Positions 38,268 to 45,582 of a stretch of 64,000 nt of DNA are shown here, piece after piece. The DNA is from Halorhabdus sp. BNX81. GTDB taxonomy: Archaea; Halobacteriota; Halobacteria; Halobacteriales; Haloarculaceae. The stretch covers positions 1 through 64,000 of the forward strand of contig NZ_CP107254.1 of the NCBI RefSeq assembly GCF_029229925.1, given 5' to 3'. The notes under the pieces are model-generated. The model saw only the letters and a list, made by a program, of their open reading frames with translations, was not told the DNA's origin and searched no databases. The position numbers and the translations under genes were made by a program. Position 1 is the first letter of the stretch. The number at the start of each line of letters is the position of its first letter.

Positions 38268-39467
38268 TCACGTCCGGCGTCCGATCGCACTCCGGAGCCG
38301 GGTGACGTGAAACCGGAGGCTGACGACCGTCGCGATCGCGGCCGCGGCCGCCAGAAACAGGTACAGCGACTGGACGCCGACCGTGTCCACCAGCCACCCC
38401 GAGCCGAGTTGGCTCGATGCCCGTCCGACGCCCATCCCGATCGAGGACAACAGGGTCTGGGCGGTCGCCGCCAGCGCGACCGGCGCGTACTTGTGGGCCA
38501 TGTTGACCGCGGCGTAGATGAAGAAGGCCACGCCCGATCCGGAGACGATCATGACCCCGACGGCGATCGGTGCCGCCTGGGTGAGCCCCAACACGAGATA
38601 CGCGGCCATTGTCACCACGCCGCCGACTGTCAACAACGTCCGGTTGTCGAAGCTGTGCCGGGATAACCACACGAAGACGACGGCCTCGGTGAACGTCTTG
38701 ACCAGCCACGCGACGCCCGTAATGCTATCTCCACCGGTGAGTTCCCGGAGGTACACTGACAGGAAGGCGTCGGCCCCGGCGAAGGCACCGGGGATGACCA
38801 CCGCGATGAACAGCAGCAGGATGAACCGCTGGTTGCCCAAAAGCGTGATGGCGTCCCGCTTCAAGTCCGGTGAGATGTCCGCCCGCGGCTTCTCAAGACC
38901 CTTGACGAGTACGGCGAGAAACGCCATGCCGGCCGCATAGAGGTAGAAGATCACCGAGAGTCCGAAGAACGTCGCGACCCATCCGATGAAGAGGCTCCCG
39001 AGGCCGAACGCGAGGCTCCCGGCCGCCCGGATCTGGCCGTAGCTCAGCCCTTTCGAGAGCACCATCGAGTTCGCGATCGGCAGGATCGGCGCGCGGAAAC
39101 TCGAGACGAACAACGTCGCGACGATCATGAGACTGAACTCCCAGGGTGTGTGGACCGCCAGCGGGAACAGCAGGATGCTGATCCCCGAGACGATCGCCCC
39201 AGTCAACATGATCCCCCGCGTCGCACCCGTTTTGTCGGCGAGGACACCCCACGCCGGCTGGGCGACCAGCCCGCCGGCGACCAGCAGTGCCCCGATCAGC
39301 CCCATCTGTGACCCCGTGAGGCCGATCTCGTCAAAGTAGGCGTTTCTGAACGTCACCATCCCGTTCAACGCGAAGTAATACGAGAAGTAAATGACGTGAT
39401 ATCGGTACTCGGTGCCTGCACTGTCGAGCAACTCCTGGCCCACCGATAGTAGTCGTCTATCTGTCAC
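38268..39467 (-). CDS. MFS transporter (LacY/MFS_1-like)
   Basis: A secondary transporter of 399 residues with about twelve membrane segments. The loop 2-3 motif appears as GVLADKTGATRGI, and a second half-motif near WLSRHSFDNRTL. The N-terminal YFALNGMVTFRNAYFDEIGLTG resembles the MFS_1-like group that includes oligosaccharide and nucleoside symporters. Substrate unknown. Ends 72 bases before nurA in the same direction. Confidence 0.85.
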   Translation of the reverse strand: MTDRRLLSVGQELLDSAGTEYRYHVIYFSYYFALNGMVTFRNAYFDEIGLTGSQMGLIGALLVAGGLVAQPAWGVLADKTGATRGIMLTGAIVSGISILLFPLAVHTPWEFSLMIVATLFVSSFRAPILPIANSMVLSKGLSYGQIRAAGSLAFGLGSLFIGWVATFFGLSVIFYLYAAGMAFLAVLVKGLEKPRADISPDLKRDAITLLGNQRFILLLFIAVVIPGAFAGADAFLSVYLRELTGGDSITGVAWLVKTFTEAVVFVWLSRHSFDNRTLLTVGGVVTMAAYLVLGLTQAAPIAVGVMIVSGSGVAFFIYAAVNMAHKYAPVALAATAQTLLSSIGMGVGRASSQLGSGWLVDTVGVQSLYLFLAAAAAIATVVSLRFHVTRLRSAIGRRT

Positions 39468-39582
39468 GCTGATGAAACCCTCTCGGCTCTCTCGGTACGA
39501 CTACCACGCGTTTATCCGTTCTTGTTTGCCGCTATTTGTGACACTGAAGCGATTGCTTCCGATCGGGTGTCCACGGCCCACC

Positions 39583-39631
39583 GGCCCCGGGAGGTCCGTG
39601 GGTATCACCCGGTCGGGGCCCTGGGGCCCCG
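39583..39631. repeat. Overlapping alternative hairpins
   Basis: GGCCCCG occurs at 39583-39589 and again at 39625-39631, with its complement CGGGGCC between them at 39614-39620. The middle arm can pair with either copy, giving a large stem with an inner GGGT/ACCC helix or a tight hairpin with a CTGG loop. This is the geometry of an attenuator or of a small structured RNA, but both predicted promoters point away from it. Confidence 0.4.
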
Positions 39632-39681
39632 CTCCGAGATGTGGTCTCCGCCAGGACAGACCGCCGTCCAAATGTATTCCT

Positions 39682-39695
39682 CCAATTATAATTGG
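39682..39695. promoter_or_regulatory. Perfect 14-base palindrome
   Basis: CCAATTATAATTGG is perfectly self-complementary and sits about 85 bases upstream of gpmI, between divergent genes. Candidate operator for a dimeric regulator. The regulator is unknown. Confidence 0.45.
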
Positions 39696-39778
39696 GAATC
39701 GGTAGACGGGCGTATGAATGCGGGCGGATTTACCGGCAAATATCAAAAGGTATTACCCTCGGAGTGGAACGTTCGGGT

Positions 39779-41296
39779 ATGCAGGCAGGACTCATCATCC
39801 TCGACGGCTGGGGACTCAACGACGACGAGGACGCCCGTGACGCGGTCAAAGCCGCGGACACGCCGAACTTCGACGCGTACTGGGACGCGGGCGCACACAA
39901 CCGACTGGACGCCTCGGGCCGACGCGTCGGCCTGCCGGAGGGCCAGATGGGCAACAGCGAGGTCGGCCACCTCAACATCGGGGCCGGCCGCGTGGTCAAG
40001 CAGGACACGACGCGCATCACCGACGATATCGAGGACGGCACGTTCTTCGAGAACGAGAACCTCCTCGCCGCGATGGACTACGCCAAAGACAACGACGGGC
40101 AGGTCCACTTCATGGGTCTGGTCAGCGACGGCGGGGTCCACTCCCGGCAGACCCACCTCCACGCGCTGATCGAGATGGCCGCCGACAACGACGTCGAGGC
40201 GGTCACCCACGCCTTCATGGACGGTCGGGACACCTCGCCGACCGGCGGCGCGGACTACCTCCGGGAGCTCCAGGGCGTCATCGACGAGGAAGGCACCGGC
40301 GACGTCGCGACCGTGACGGGTCGGTATCACGCGATGGACCGCGACCAGAACTGGGAGCGCACGAAGAAAGCCTACGACGCGATCGTCCACCGCGAGGCCG
40401 AGTTCGAAGCGCCAGACCCGGTGACGGCCACCGAGGAGTCCTACGACCGGGACACCACCGACGAGTTCATCGAGCCGACGCTGATCGAGGGCGGCGCGGC
40501 ACTCGAAGACGGCGACGCCGTCATCTTCTTCAACTTCCGATCGGATCGGGCCCGTCAGCTCACCCGGCTGCTCAATTCCATCGACCCGGATTGGGACTTC
40601 GACACCTCGCCGCCGGAGACCCACTACGTGACGATGACGCAGTACGACGAGACGTTCGACCTCCCCGTGGCCTACCCACCCAACCAGCCCGCGAACACAC
40701 TGGGTGAAGTCGTCTCGGCGGCCGGTGGCACGCAGCTCCGGCTGGCCGAGTCCGAGAAGTACCCCCACGTCACCTACTTCCTCAACGGCGGTCGCGAGGT
40801 CAAGTTCGACGGCGAACTCCGGGAGATCGTCGAGAGCCCCGACGTGCCGACCTACGACGAACAGCCCGAGATGAGCGCCGAGGGCGTGACCGACACCGCT
40901 ATCCAGTACATCGAGAGTGACGATCCAGACCTGCTGGTGCTCAACTACGCCAACCCCGACATGGTCGGCCACACCGGGGACTTCGACGCTGCGGTCGCGG
41001 CCGTCGAGGCCGTCGACGAACAGCTTGGGCGGTTGATCGACGCGGTCCAGGCAGCCGGTGCGGACGTCCTCATCACCGCCGACCACGGTAACGCCGACGA
41101 CCTCGGGACAGTCGAGGACCCGCATACGGCCCACACGCTCAACGATGTCCCGATCGTCTATCTGACGAGCGAGGGCGACGACGGCGGGCGCTCCGTGCGG
41201 TCCGGTGGCTCGCTGTGTGACATCGCGCCGACGCTGCTGGAACTCCTCGACGTCGAAAAGCCCGCCGAGATGACTGGCGAGTCGCTGCTGGAGTAA
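39779..41296 (+). CDS. gpmI: Cofactor-independent phosphoglycerate mutase
   Basis: A 505-residue iPGM interconverting 3- and 2-phosphoglycerate, in the alkaline-phosphatase superfamily. LDGWGLNDD carries a metal aspartate, GQMGNSEVGHLNIGAGR includes the phospho-acceptor serine, and GRYHAMDRDQNW, FFNFRSDRARQL, NYANPDMVGHTGD and TADHGNAD supply the rest of the active site. All are intact. The ATG at 39779 is favoured by promoter spacing and by the family N-terminus (MQAGLIILDGWG). Confidence 0.96.
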   Translation: MQAGLIILDGWGLNDDEDARDAVKAADTPNFDAYWDAGAHNRLDASGRRVGLPEGQMGNSEVGHLNIGAGRVVKQDTTRITDDIEDGTFFENENLLAAMDYAKDNDGQVHFMGLVSDGGVHSRQTHLHALIEMAADNDVEAVTHAFMDGRDTSPTGGADYLRELQGVIDEEGTGDVATVTGRYHAMDRDQNWERTKKAYDAIVHREAEFEAPDPVTATEESYDRDTTDEFIEPTLIEGGAALEDGDAVIFFNFRSDRARQLTRLLNSIDPDWDFDTSPPETHYVTMTQYDETFDLPVAYPPNQPANTLGEVVSAAGGTQLRLAESEKYPHVTYFLNGGREVKFDGELREIVESPDVPTYDEQPEMSAEGVTDTAIQYIESDDPDLLVLNYANPDMVGHTGDFDAAVAAVEAVDEQLGRLIDAVQAAGADVLITADHGNADDLGTVEDPHTAHTLNDVPIVYLTSEGDDGGRSVRSGGSLCDIAPTLLELLDVEKPAEMTGESLLE

Positions 41297-41297
41297 G

Positions 41298-41702
41298 TCA
41301 GACCGGAACCGCGTCGGGGTCGTCGGCCTCGTCCGGCCCGATCTGAATGGCGATTTCGACGTGGTCGTACCACACCGTCGGTTTCTTCGCGCGCCCGACT
41401 TCTTTGAGTTCGACGAGACCGAGATTTTCGAGCTGATTCAGTGCGGTCGAGACGTTTTTGATGTCGCGGTCGACGAGCCGGGCGAGTTCACGGATGCTTT
41501 CGGGTTCGTGAGTCGCGATTGCCCGGACGAGTTCGAGGTTTTTCGCGCTGAGGGCCCGATTGAGCGCCTCCCCGTCAGGGAGACTGAGGACGTACTTCTC
41601 GTCCAGTTCCTCGTCAGTTTCGAGCCGACGAACGTCTTCGAGGGTCGCCTCGAAGAACGCCGCCGTCGATTCGACTGTGATGTGAAGCGTGTTCGTGGTC
41701 AG
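41298..41702 (-). CDS. HTH antitoxin-like regulator (TumA/COG4190 type)
   Basis: My own reading of the minus strand gives an open frame of about 134 residues. It begins TTNTLHITVESTAAFFEATL and continues through a winged helix with NLELVRAIATHEPESI, RELARLVDRDIKNV and TALNQLENLGLVEL, ending RAKKPTVWYDHVEIAIQIG plus an acidic tail. From memory this matches haloarchaeal COG4190 regulators, antitoxins of the TumA type paired with TumE (DUF6516) proteins. I see no conventional start codon where the gene should begin, so it is either read from a rare codon or no longer expressed. It lies directly downstream of a TumE-like remnant and convergent with gpmI (one base between stops). Confidence 0.6.
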   Translation of the reverse strand: MTTNTLHITVESTAAFFEATLEDVRRLETDEELDEKYVLSLPDGEALNRALSAKNLELVRAIATHEPESIRELARLVDRDIKNVSTALNQLENLGLVELKEVGRAKKPTVWYDHVEIAIQIGPDEADDPDAVPV

Positions 41703-41825
41703 GGGGAAACGTGGTCGGGAAGTTCGTGGACGAACTGCCGGAGGAGGGCTTCGAGGCCTGGGAAGTCCACCGCCTCCGTGTTGGAACCAGTTTCAGACCG
41801 AGTGCACCGCCAAAATGATCACGAC
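41699..41825 (-). pseudogene. TumE-like (DUF6516) toxin remnant
   Basis: A short stretch ending VDFPGLEALLRQFVHELP resembles the C-terminus of TumE-family proteins that pair with TumA antitoxins, and it abuts the antitoxin-like frame as in intact pairs. The N-terminal part of the family is missing, so it is broken. It looks like a fairly recent fossil, because the remaining segment is still readable. Confidence 0.45.
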
Positions 41826-41918
41826 ACGTGGTTTGCTTTCGACCGAGACGGATTGTTGGGACTCTTTTACAGCGGTCGAAAACACACCGCTTCAACCGGT
41901 GGTCGCTGACTGTGTGGA

Positions 41919-43115
41919 CTACGGCTTGAGTTTGACAATTCCGTCGTTGGCAACCGCGTAAACGGCATCCTCGGTTACAGCGAGATTCGAGCTAAACGAA
42001 TACGTGCCATTCTGCCATCGTCGCTCACCAGTGTCCCGTCTCAAGACAGCAAGACCACCAGGAGACGCGCCAACGAGAACGAACTCAGGCGTGCAAACTG
42101 GAGAGGTAAGCGTACCCGTCGGCCGGCCGTCAGTGTCTCCTCTCGGAATCTCCGTTTGCCAGTGTCTCTCGCCGGTTTCGGCGTCGAGTGCTGTGACCGT
42201 TCCGCTTGCGTCGTCTGCTACGTAGACAGTGCCGTCGCGGTACGCTGGGGTTGTTTCGGGAGATGTCGTGTCAGTTGTCAGCTCCCACATCTGCTCGCCG
42301 TTGTCCGTATCCAGAGCATGGACGGTTCCGTCGTTGTCGAAAGTGTAGACATCAGCACCGACGACTGGATTCGTGTACGATTCACCGACGACATCGGTCT
42401 GCCACTGGACCTCACCGGTCTGTGTATCCACAGACAGTACTTCGCCGCCGTCAGCGCTCGCGTCGACGACGTATGCGGTGTGCTGCGCGCTGCTGAGACC
42501 AGTGACAAAGTGGTCGATCGACAGATGCCATTCTGGTTCGCCAGTATCGGCCCCGTAGGCCTGAAGACCATCGTTGATGCCAGAGACATACACGAGTCGA
42601 TCATCCGCGAGGGCACTCACATGGGGAGACGCAGTCGGAGTCGTCCCGACCACCTCCAGAGTCTCAGCATCGACCCACGAGACCCCAGCATACGTGTGGA
42701 CCGCGAGGCGGCCACACGCCAGGGTTGGACTGACCCGGCTAGCGTGGTCAAGGGAGAGTGTATCGGTATTCCCTGTCTCCGTGTGGGTTCGACGAATAGT
42801 CGTCTCCTTGTCCTGCAACCAGAACACGTGATCGTTGCTTGCAACGACCCACGTTTGCCCGAAAACCCGGTCGTCTGTACCGCCGAGTGCGTTACTTCTC
42901 GGTTCGGCTCGAAGGGCAATATCAGTCTGGCCAGTACGCTTTGCAGGCCCAGTAGCTGTCGGCCAACTTGGTGGCGTGTCACAGCCCGCAACCGGAATAC
43001 CGTCGGGAGGTTCTCGACCGGAATTCGATGAAAGAGGTGATCCGATGCCAAGACAACCGGCTATGCTAGTCGCACCGAAAAGAGCCACAACGGTGCGTCG
43101 GGAGAGCTTGTTCAT
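41919..43115 (-). CDS. Secreted PQQ-type beta-propeller lipoprotein
   Basis: A 398-residue exported protein. The twin-arginine-containing start (KLSRRTVVALFGATSIAGC) gives a lipobox cysteine at about residue 21. The rest is a seven- or eight-bladed PQQ-like propeller with repeated tryptophan-docking motifs (DTGEPEWHL, QTGEVQWQT, DNGEQMWEL, ETGERHWQT, DTGERRWQN). Propellers of this kind act as protein-interaction or assembly scaffolds, similar to BamB; no catalytic site is visible. It is somewhat less G+C-rich than its neighbours and sits between a toxin-antitoxin remnant and a decayed transposase. Confidence 0.88.
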   Translation of the reverse strand: MNKLSRRTVVALFGATSIAGCLGIGSPLSSNSGREPPDGIPVAGCDTPPSWPTATGPAKRTGQTDIALRAEPRSNALGGTDDRVFGQTWVVASNDHVFWLQDKETTIRRTHTETGNTDTLSLDHASRVSPTLACGRLAVHTYAGVSWVDAETLEVVGTTPTASPHVSALADDRLVYVSGINDGLQAYGADTGEPEWHLSIDHFVTGLSSAQHTAYVVDASADGGEVLSVDTQTGEVQWQTDVVGESYTNPVVGADVYTFDNDGTVHALDTDNGEQMWELTTDTTSPETTPAYRDGTVYVADDASGTVTALDAETGERHWQTEIPRGDTDGRPTGTLTSPVCTPEFVLVGASPGGLAVLRRDTGERRWQNGTYSFSSNLAVTEDAVYAVANDGIVKLKP

Positions 43116-43166
43116 TGCGTTACTAGTCGCTTGGAATACACTTAACGTGTTTGGATGTTGAATAAC

Positions 43167-43408
43167 TCAGTGAAACACATTGACGACGAAGTAATCAAGA
43201 GGTCCGTGAAGCGCTGCTCCGACGAGGTTGAGAGACCGTACGAAGCCGCACGTTCGGACAGCTTGCTCCATGGCTTTGAGAGGCCACGAAACTTCCGTGA
43301 TCAGGGTGTGACCAGTGACCACAGGCATTCAACCTGATTGACGTGGACACCGTCGTCTGTGACAAACGTTTCCAAGTGTGGAACGACCTTCTCGTTTTCG
43401 TGAAGGTA
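43167..43408 (-). mobile_element. IS1595-family (ISXO2-like) transposase C-terminal relic
   Basis: Reading the minus strand by eye gives VTDDGVHVNQVECLWSLV, then FRGLSKP, and in a different frame MEQAVRTCGFVRSLNLVG ending DYFVVNVFH. The HVNQVECLWS segment is the DDE-domain tail motif (HVN-x-E-N/C) of ISXO2-like transposases. The piece is only the last ~80 residues, split over two frames with an internal stop, so it is dead. No terminal repeats or target duplication could be assigned. Confidence 0.6.
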
Positions 43409-43446
43409 TTATCCAGTCCAAGGACATGCAAATGACGAAGGCTAGG

Positions 43447-43476
43447 TGGAATATAGTAGGCCGATAATATATTCCA
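43447..43476. repeat. Inverted repeat in AT-rich spacer
   Basis: TGGAATATA and TATATTCCA form a perfect 9-base inverted repeat around a 12-base loop, extendable with GGTG/CACC after a small slip. It is followed by ACCAC-N6-GTGGT (43484-43499). It may be a terminator-like hairpin, a regulatory dyad or an old IS end next to the transposase relic. Confidence 0.45.
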
Positions 43477-43583
43477 CACCTCACCACTATATTGTGGTTT
43501 ATTATTGGATTATGCGAATTAAAATACTTAATTAGATGCCGTTTTTACAAAAGAATCTTCGGCCTACAACTTATACAGATGAT

Positions 43584-43606
43584 AATAATATATAATAAAT
43601 ATTATT
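43584..43606. repeat. AT-only inverted repeat upstream of htpX
   Basis: AATAATAT and ATATTATT, 7 bases apart, form a perfect 8-base dyad 67-89 bases before the htpX ATG. It may be part of the promoter or simply low-complexity AT sequence. Confidence 0.35.
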
Positions 43607-43672
43607 GATATGGATGTGCTACTGGCGACCTCACCAAAACGTTGATTTGCAAGTAACGTCGAGCATAGGGCA

Positions 43673-44506
43673 ATGAGACATCCAGGCCTCAAGTTCAGGA
43701 TGGCCGTCGTCGGGTCGATCCTGTTCGGCTTTTACGCCGTGGTGGCGCTCGCCCTGTATGCCGCCTTCGGCGGTGGGACCACCATCCTCGCAGTAATCCT
43801 GCTGGGCAGCGTCGGCTTCGTCGGCGTCCAGTACAAGATCGGCAAGTGGGCCGCCCTCAGGAGTGTCGGGGCCGAAGACATGCCCGAGGACGACCCCCGA
43901 TTCCGGGAGATCCACCGTTCGATCGAGCGGATGAGCGACGAAATGGGCATCGACAAGCCCCGCGTGATGGTCGCCGAGATGGGCGTCCCCAACGCCTTCG
44001 CCGTCGGGCGGAAGAAGGCCGGCGTCGTAGTCGTCTCCGCCGAGCTCATCCACATGCTCGATCACGACGAGCTGGAGGGCGTCCTCGCCCACGAACTCGC
44101 CCACATCCGGAATCGCGACGTGATCATGATGGTCGTCGGCCAGGGCATCGCCTCGATCGTCGCGCTGGTCGCGCAGTTCGCCGTCCTCTTTGCGGGCGAC
44201 AACGACTTCGGCGACTTCATCATGGCGATGGTCGTCGGGAACATCGTCCAGTTCATCGTGATGATCTTCGTGATGGCGATCTCCCGCTACCGGGAATACG
44301 TCGCCGACAGTGACGCCTCTGACATCACTGGCGGCGAACCCCTTGCACGCGCACTCGAAAAGATCAACTCGGCCGATCACAGCCGGAGCAAGATCGACGA
44401 GCAGGCCAGCGCGCTCTGTATCAAGGGCGAGGAACGTAGCCTGCTGTCGAAGATCTTCTCGACGCACCCGCCGACCGAGGAGCGCATTCGGCGGCTTCGG
44501 GCCTGA
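43673..44506 (+). CDS. htpX: Membrane zinc metalloprotease HtpX
   Basis: An M48 protease of 277 residues for membrane-protein quality control. Two N-terminal membrane segments are followed by the zinc motif HELAH at 140-144, two more membrane segments, and the third ligand E208 in REYVADSDAS. The C-terminal STHPPTEERIRRL is typical of HtpX. Complete. Confidence 0.95.
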   Translation: MRHPGLKFRMAVVGSILFGFYAVVALALYAAFGGGTTILAVILLGSVGFVGVQYKIGKWAALRSVGAEDMPEDDPRFREIHRSIERMSDEMGIDKPRVMVAEMGVPNAFAVGRKKAGVVVVSAELIHMLDHDELEGVLAHELAHIRNRDVIMMVVGQGIASIVALVAQFAVLFAGDNDFGDFIMAMVVGNIVQFIVMIFVMAISRYREYVADSDASDITGGEPLARALEKINSADHSRSKIDEQASALCIKGEERSLLSKIFSTHPPTEERIRRLRA

Positions 44507-44535
44507 TTTTCGAGGCTGCCGAGTTCCGTCGTCGG

Positions 44536-45000
44536 TCACGCCAGCCTGACCGGGCCGCTATTTGCTGGCTCGCCGTCTTCGAGGAGCCACGCGAACACGG
44601 GCACGTACGCGAGCCAGGCGAGGAGGTAGCCCGCCCCGACGAGGACGTTTCCCGCACTGAAGCCGCCGTAGATGCCGTCGACCGTCCCGATCAGGACCAC
44701 GACGATGGCGAGAAACGCGACCCCCGGTCGGTCGAGCCAGTCGTAGCCGACGCCGATCAGCGACCCGAGCACGTAACAGAACGCATAGCGGCCGGCCGCG
44801 ACGAGCGCGATATTCCCCCAGAACAGCAACTCGACCGGCACGTCGAAGTCACTCTCCAGGCCGGCCAGCAGGAGTCGCACCGACCGGTAGAACGCCTCGC
44901 CGTGGGTCAGCATGACAACGGCGGTGAGGACAACTGTCAGCGCGCCGACGACGCGGCCGGCAACAACGCCAACGCTGCCCGGATCAGTTCGATTGACCAT
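44536..45000 (-). CDS. Small four-helix membrane protein, unknown
   Basis: A 154-residue membrane protein with about four hydrophobic segments (VVGALTVVLTAVVMLTHG, ELLFWGNIALVAAGRYAFC, GVAFLAIVVVLIGTVDGIYG, AGYLLAWLAYVPVFAWLL). No family recognised. It ends 29 bases from the convergent htpX stop and begins 28 bases after the YbjQ gene upstream in the same direction, so the two may be cotranscribed. Confidence 0.7.
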   Translation of the reverse strand: MVNRTDPGSVGVVAGRVVGALTVVLTAVVMLTHGEAFYRSVRLLLAGLESDFDVPVELLFWGNIALVAAGRYAFCYVLGSLIGVGYDWLDRPGVAFLAIVVVLIGTVDGIYGGFSAGNVLVGAGYLLAWLAYVPVFAWLLEDGEPANSGPVRLA

Positions 45001-45027
45001 CGCTCTGGGTCGGGCTTGACGCCCCCG

Positions 45028-45342
45028 CTACTCGAACGTGACTGCCGTCCCGTAGGCGATGACCTCCGAACCGCCGTTGGCGATCTCGGAACTCTCCAGG
45101 CGGACGTTCACGACGGCGTCGGCCCCCATCGAACGGGCGTCCTCTGCCATTCGTTCTAAAGCCTCGTCGCGGGCGTCGGTCAGCAACTCCGAATACGCTT
45201 TCAACTCGCCGCCGGTGATGTTGCGGATAGATTGGGTGATGTCCCGGCCGACGTTGCGGGCCTTGACTGTGTTGCCGCGGGCGATGCCGAGCGAGTCGTC
45301 GATCTCTTCGCCTGGGACTGTCTCGGTTGTAACGAACTCCAT
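45028..45342 (-). CDS. YbjQ/UPF0145 family protein
   Basis: A 104-residue protein of the YbjQ (UPF0145, putative heavy-metal-binding) family, which forms pentamers of unknown physiological role. Signature parts are TTETVPGEEIDDSLGIARG, NVGRDITQSIRNITGGELKAY and the C-terminal MGADAVVNVRLESSEI. Length and motifs are those of a complete member. Confidence 0.92.
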   Translation of the reverse strand: MEFVTTETVPGEEIDDSLGIARGNTVKARNVGRDITQSIRNITGGELKAYSELLTDARDEALERMAEDARSMGADAVVNVRLESSEIANGGSEVIAYGTAVTFE

Positions 45343-45551
45343 ACTGAAGCGTCTCGCGAGTTCCTACTAAAACCAGGGTCTGGGCTTCGCGCGCTGAAGT
45401 ATGATCTCTCTCGGTTCACTGTCGGTCGCTTCATGATCCGTTCGTTGCTCCGTGACGGGCACTATGGGCCTTCAGTAACTGGACGAGCACAGCAAGCGGT
45501 ATTATGCGGGACGGCCGCATATTTAATCCTCGGTAATGTATATCAAAACAT

Positions 45552-45557
45552 ATTTAT
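45552..45557 (+). promoter_or_regulatory. TATA box of the giant secreted-protein gene
   Basis: CATATTTATAGAG, with TTTATA at 45552-45557, is a strong haloarchaeal TATA box 26-31 bases before the ATG at 45583. It predicts a leaderless mRNA and favours ATG 45583 over an earlier TTG at 45574. Confidence 0.65.
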
Positions 45558-45582
45558 AGAGTGTTAATTTAACTTGACAGTT

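Larger units (their letters stand above)
39468..39778. other. Structured 311-base intergenic region, MFS / gpmI
   Basis: Divergent promoters and three structural elements lie here. A leftward TATA-like GGATAAACG is near 39513, and rightward AAATATCAAAAGG is near 39739-39751. Between them are two mutually exclusive G+C hairpins (39583-39631) and a perfect 14-base palindrome (39682-39695). No protein-coding signal is convincing. Confidence 0.5.
43116..43672. other. Intergenic region with IS relic and AT-rich dyads
   Basis: A 557-base region without an intact gene. 43116-43160 carries the leftward promoter of the propeller gene (GTGTATTCC on the minus strand near 43133). 43167-43408 is a transposase relic. 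43441-43610 is very AT-rich and contains several inverted repeats upstream of htpX. Confidence 0.6.

Noticed and set aside
41614-41895. 93-residue minus-strand frame with several cysteines
   Set aside because: Overlaps the antitoxin-like frame and the TumE-like remnant in another frame; no family resemblance.
41361-41909. 182-residue plus-strand frame
   Set aside because: It is the antisense of the winged-helix antitoxin-like frame at 41298-41702, whose minus-strand translation shows a real helix-turn-helix pattern.
43155-43337. 60-residue plus-strand frame
   Set aside because: Lies antisense to the transposase relic, which gives recognisable motifs on the other strand.
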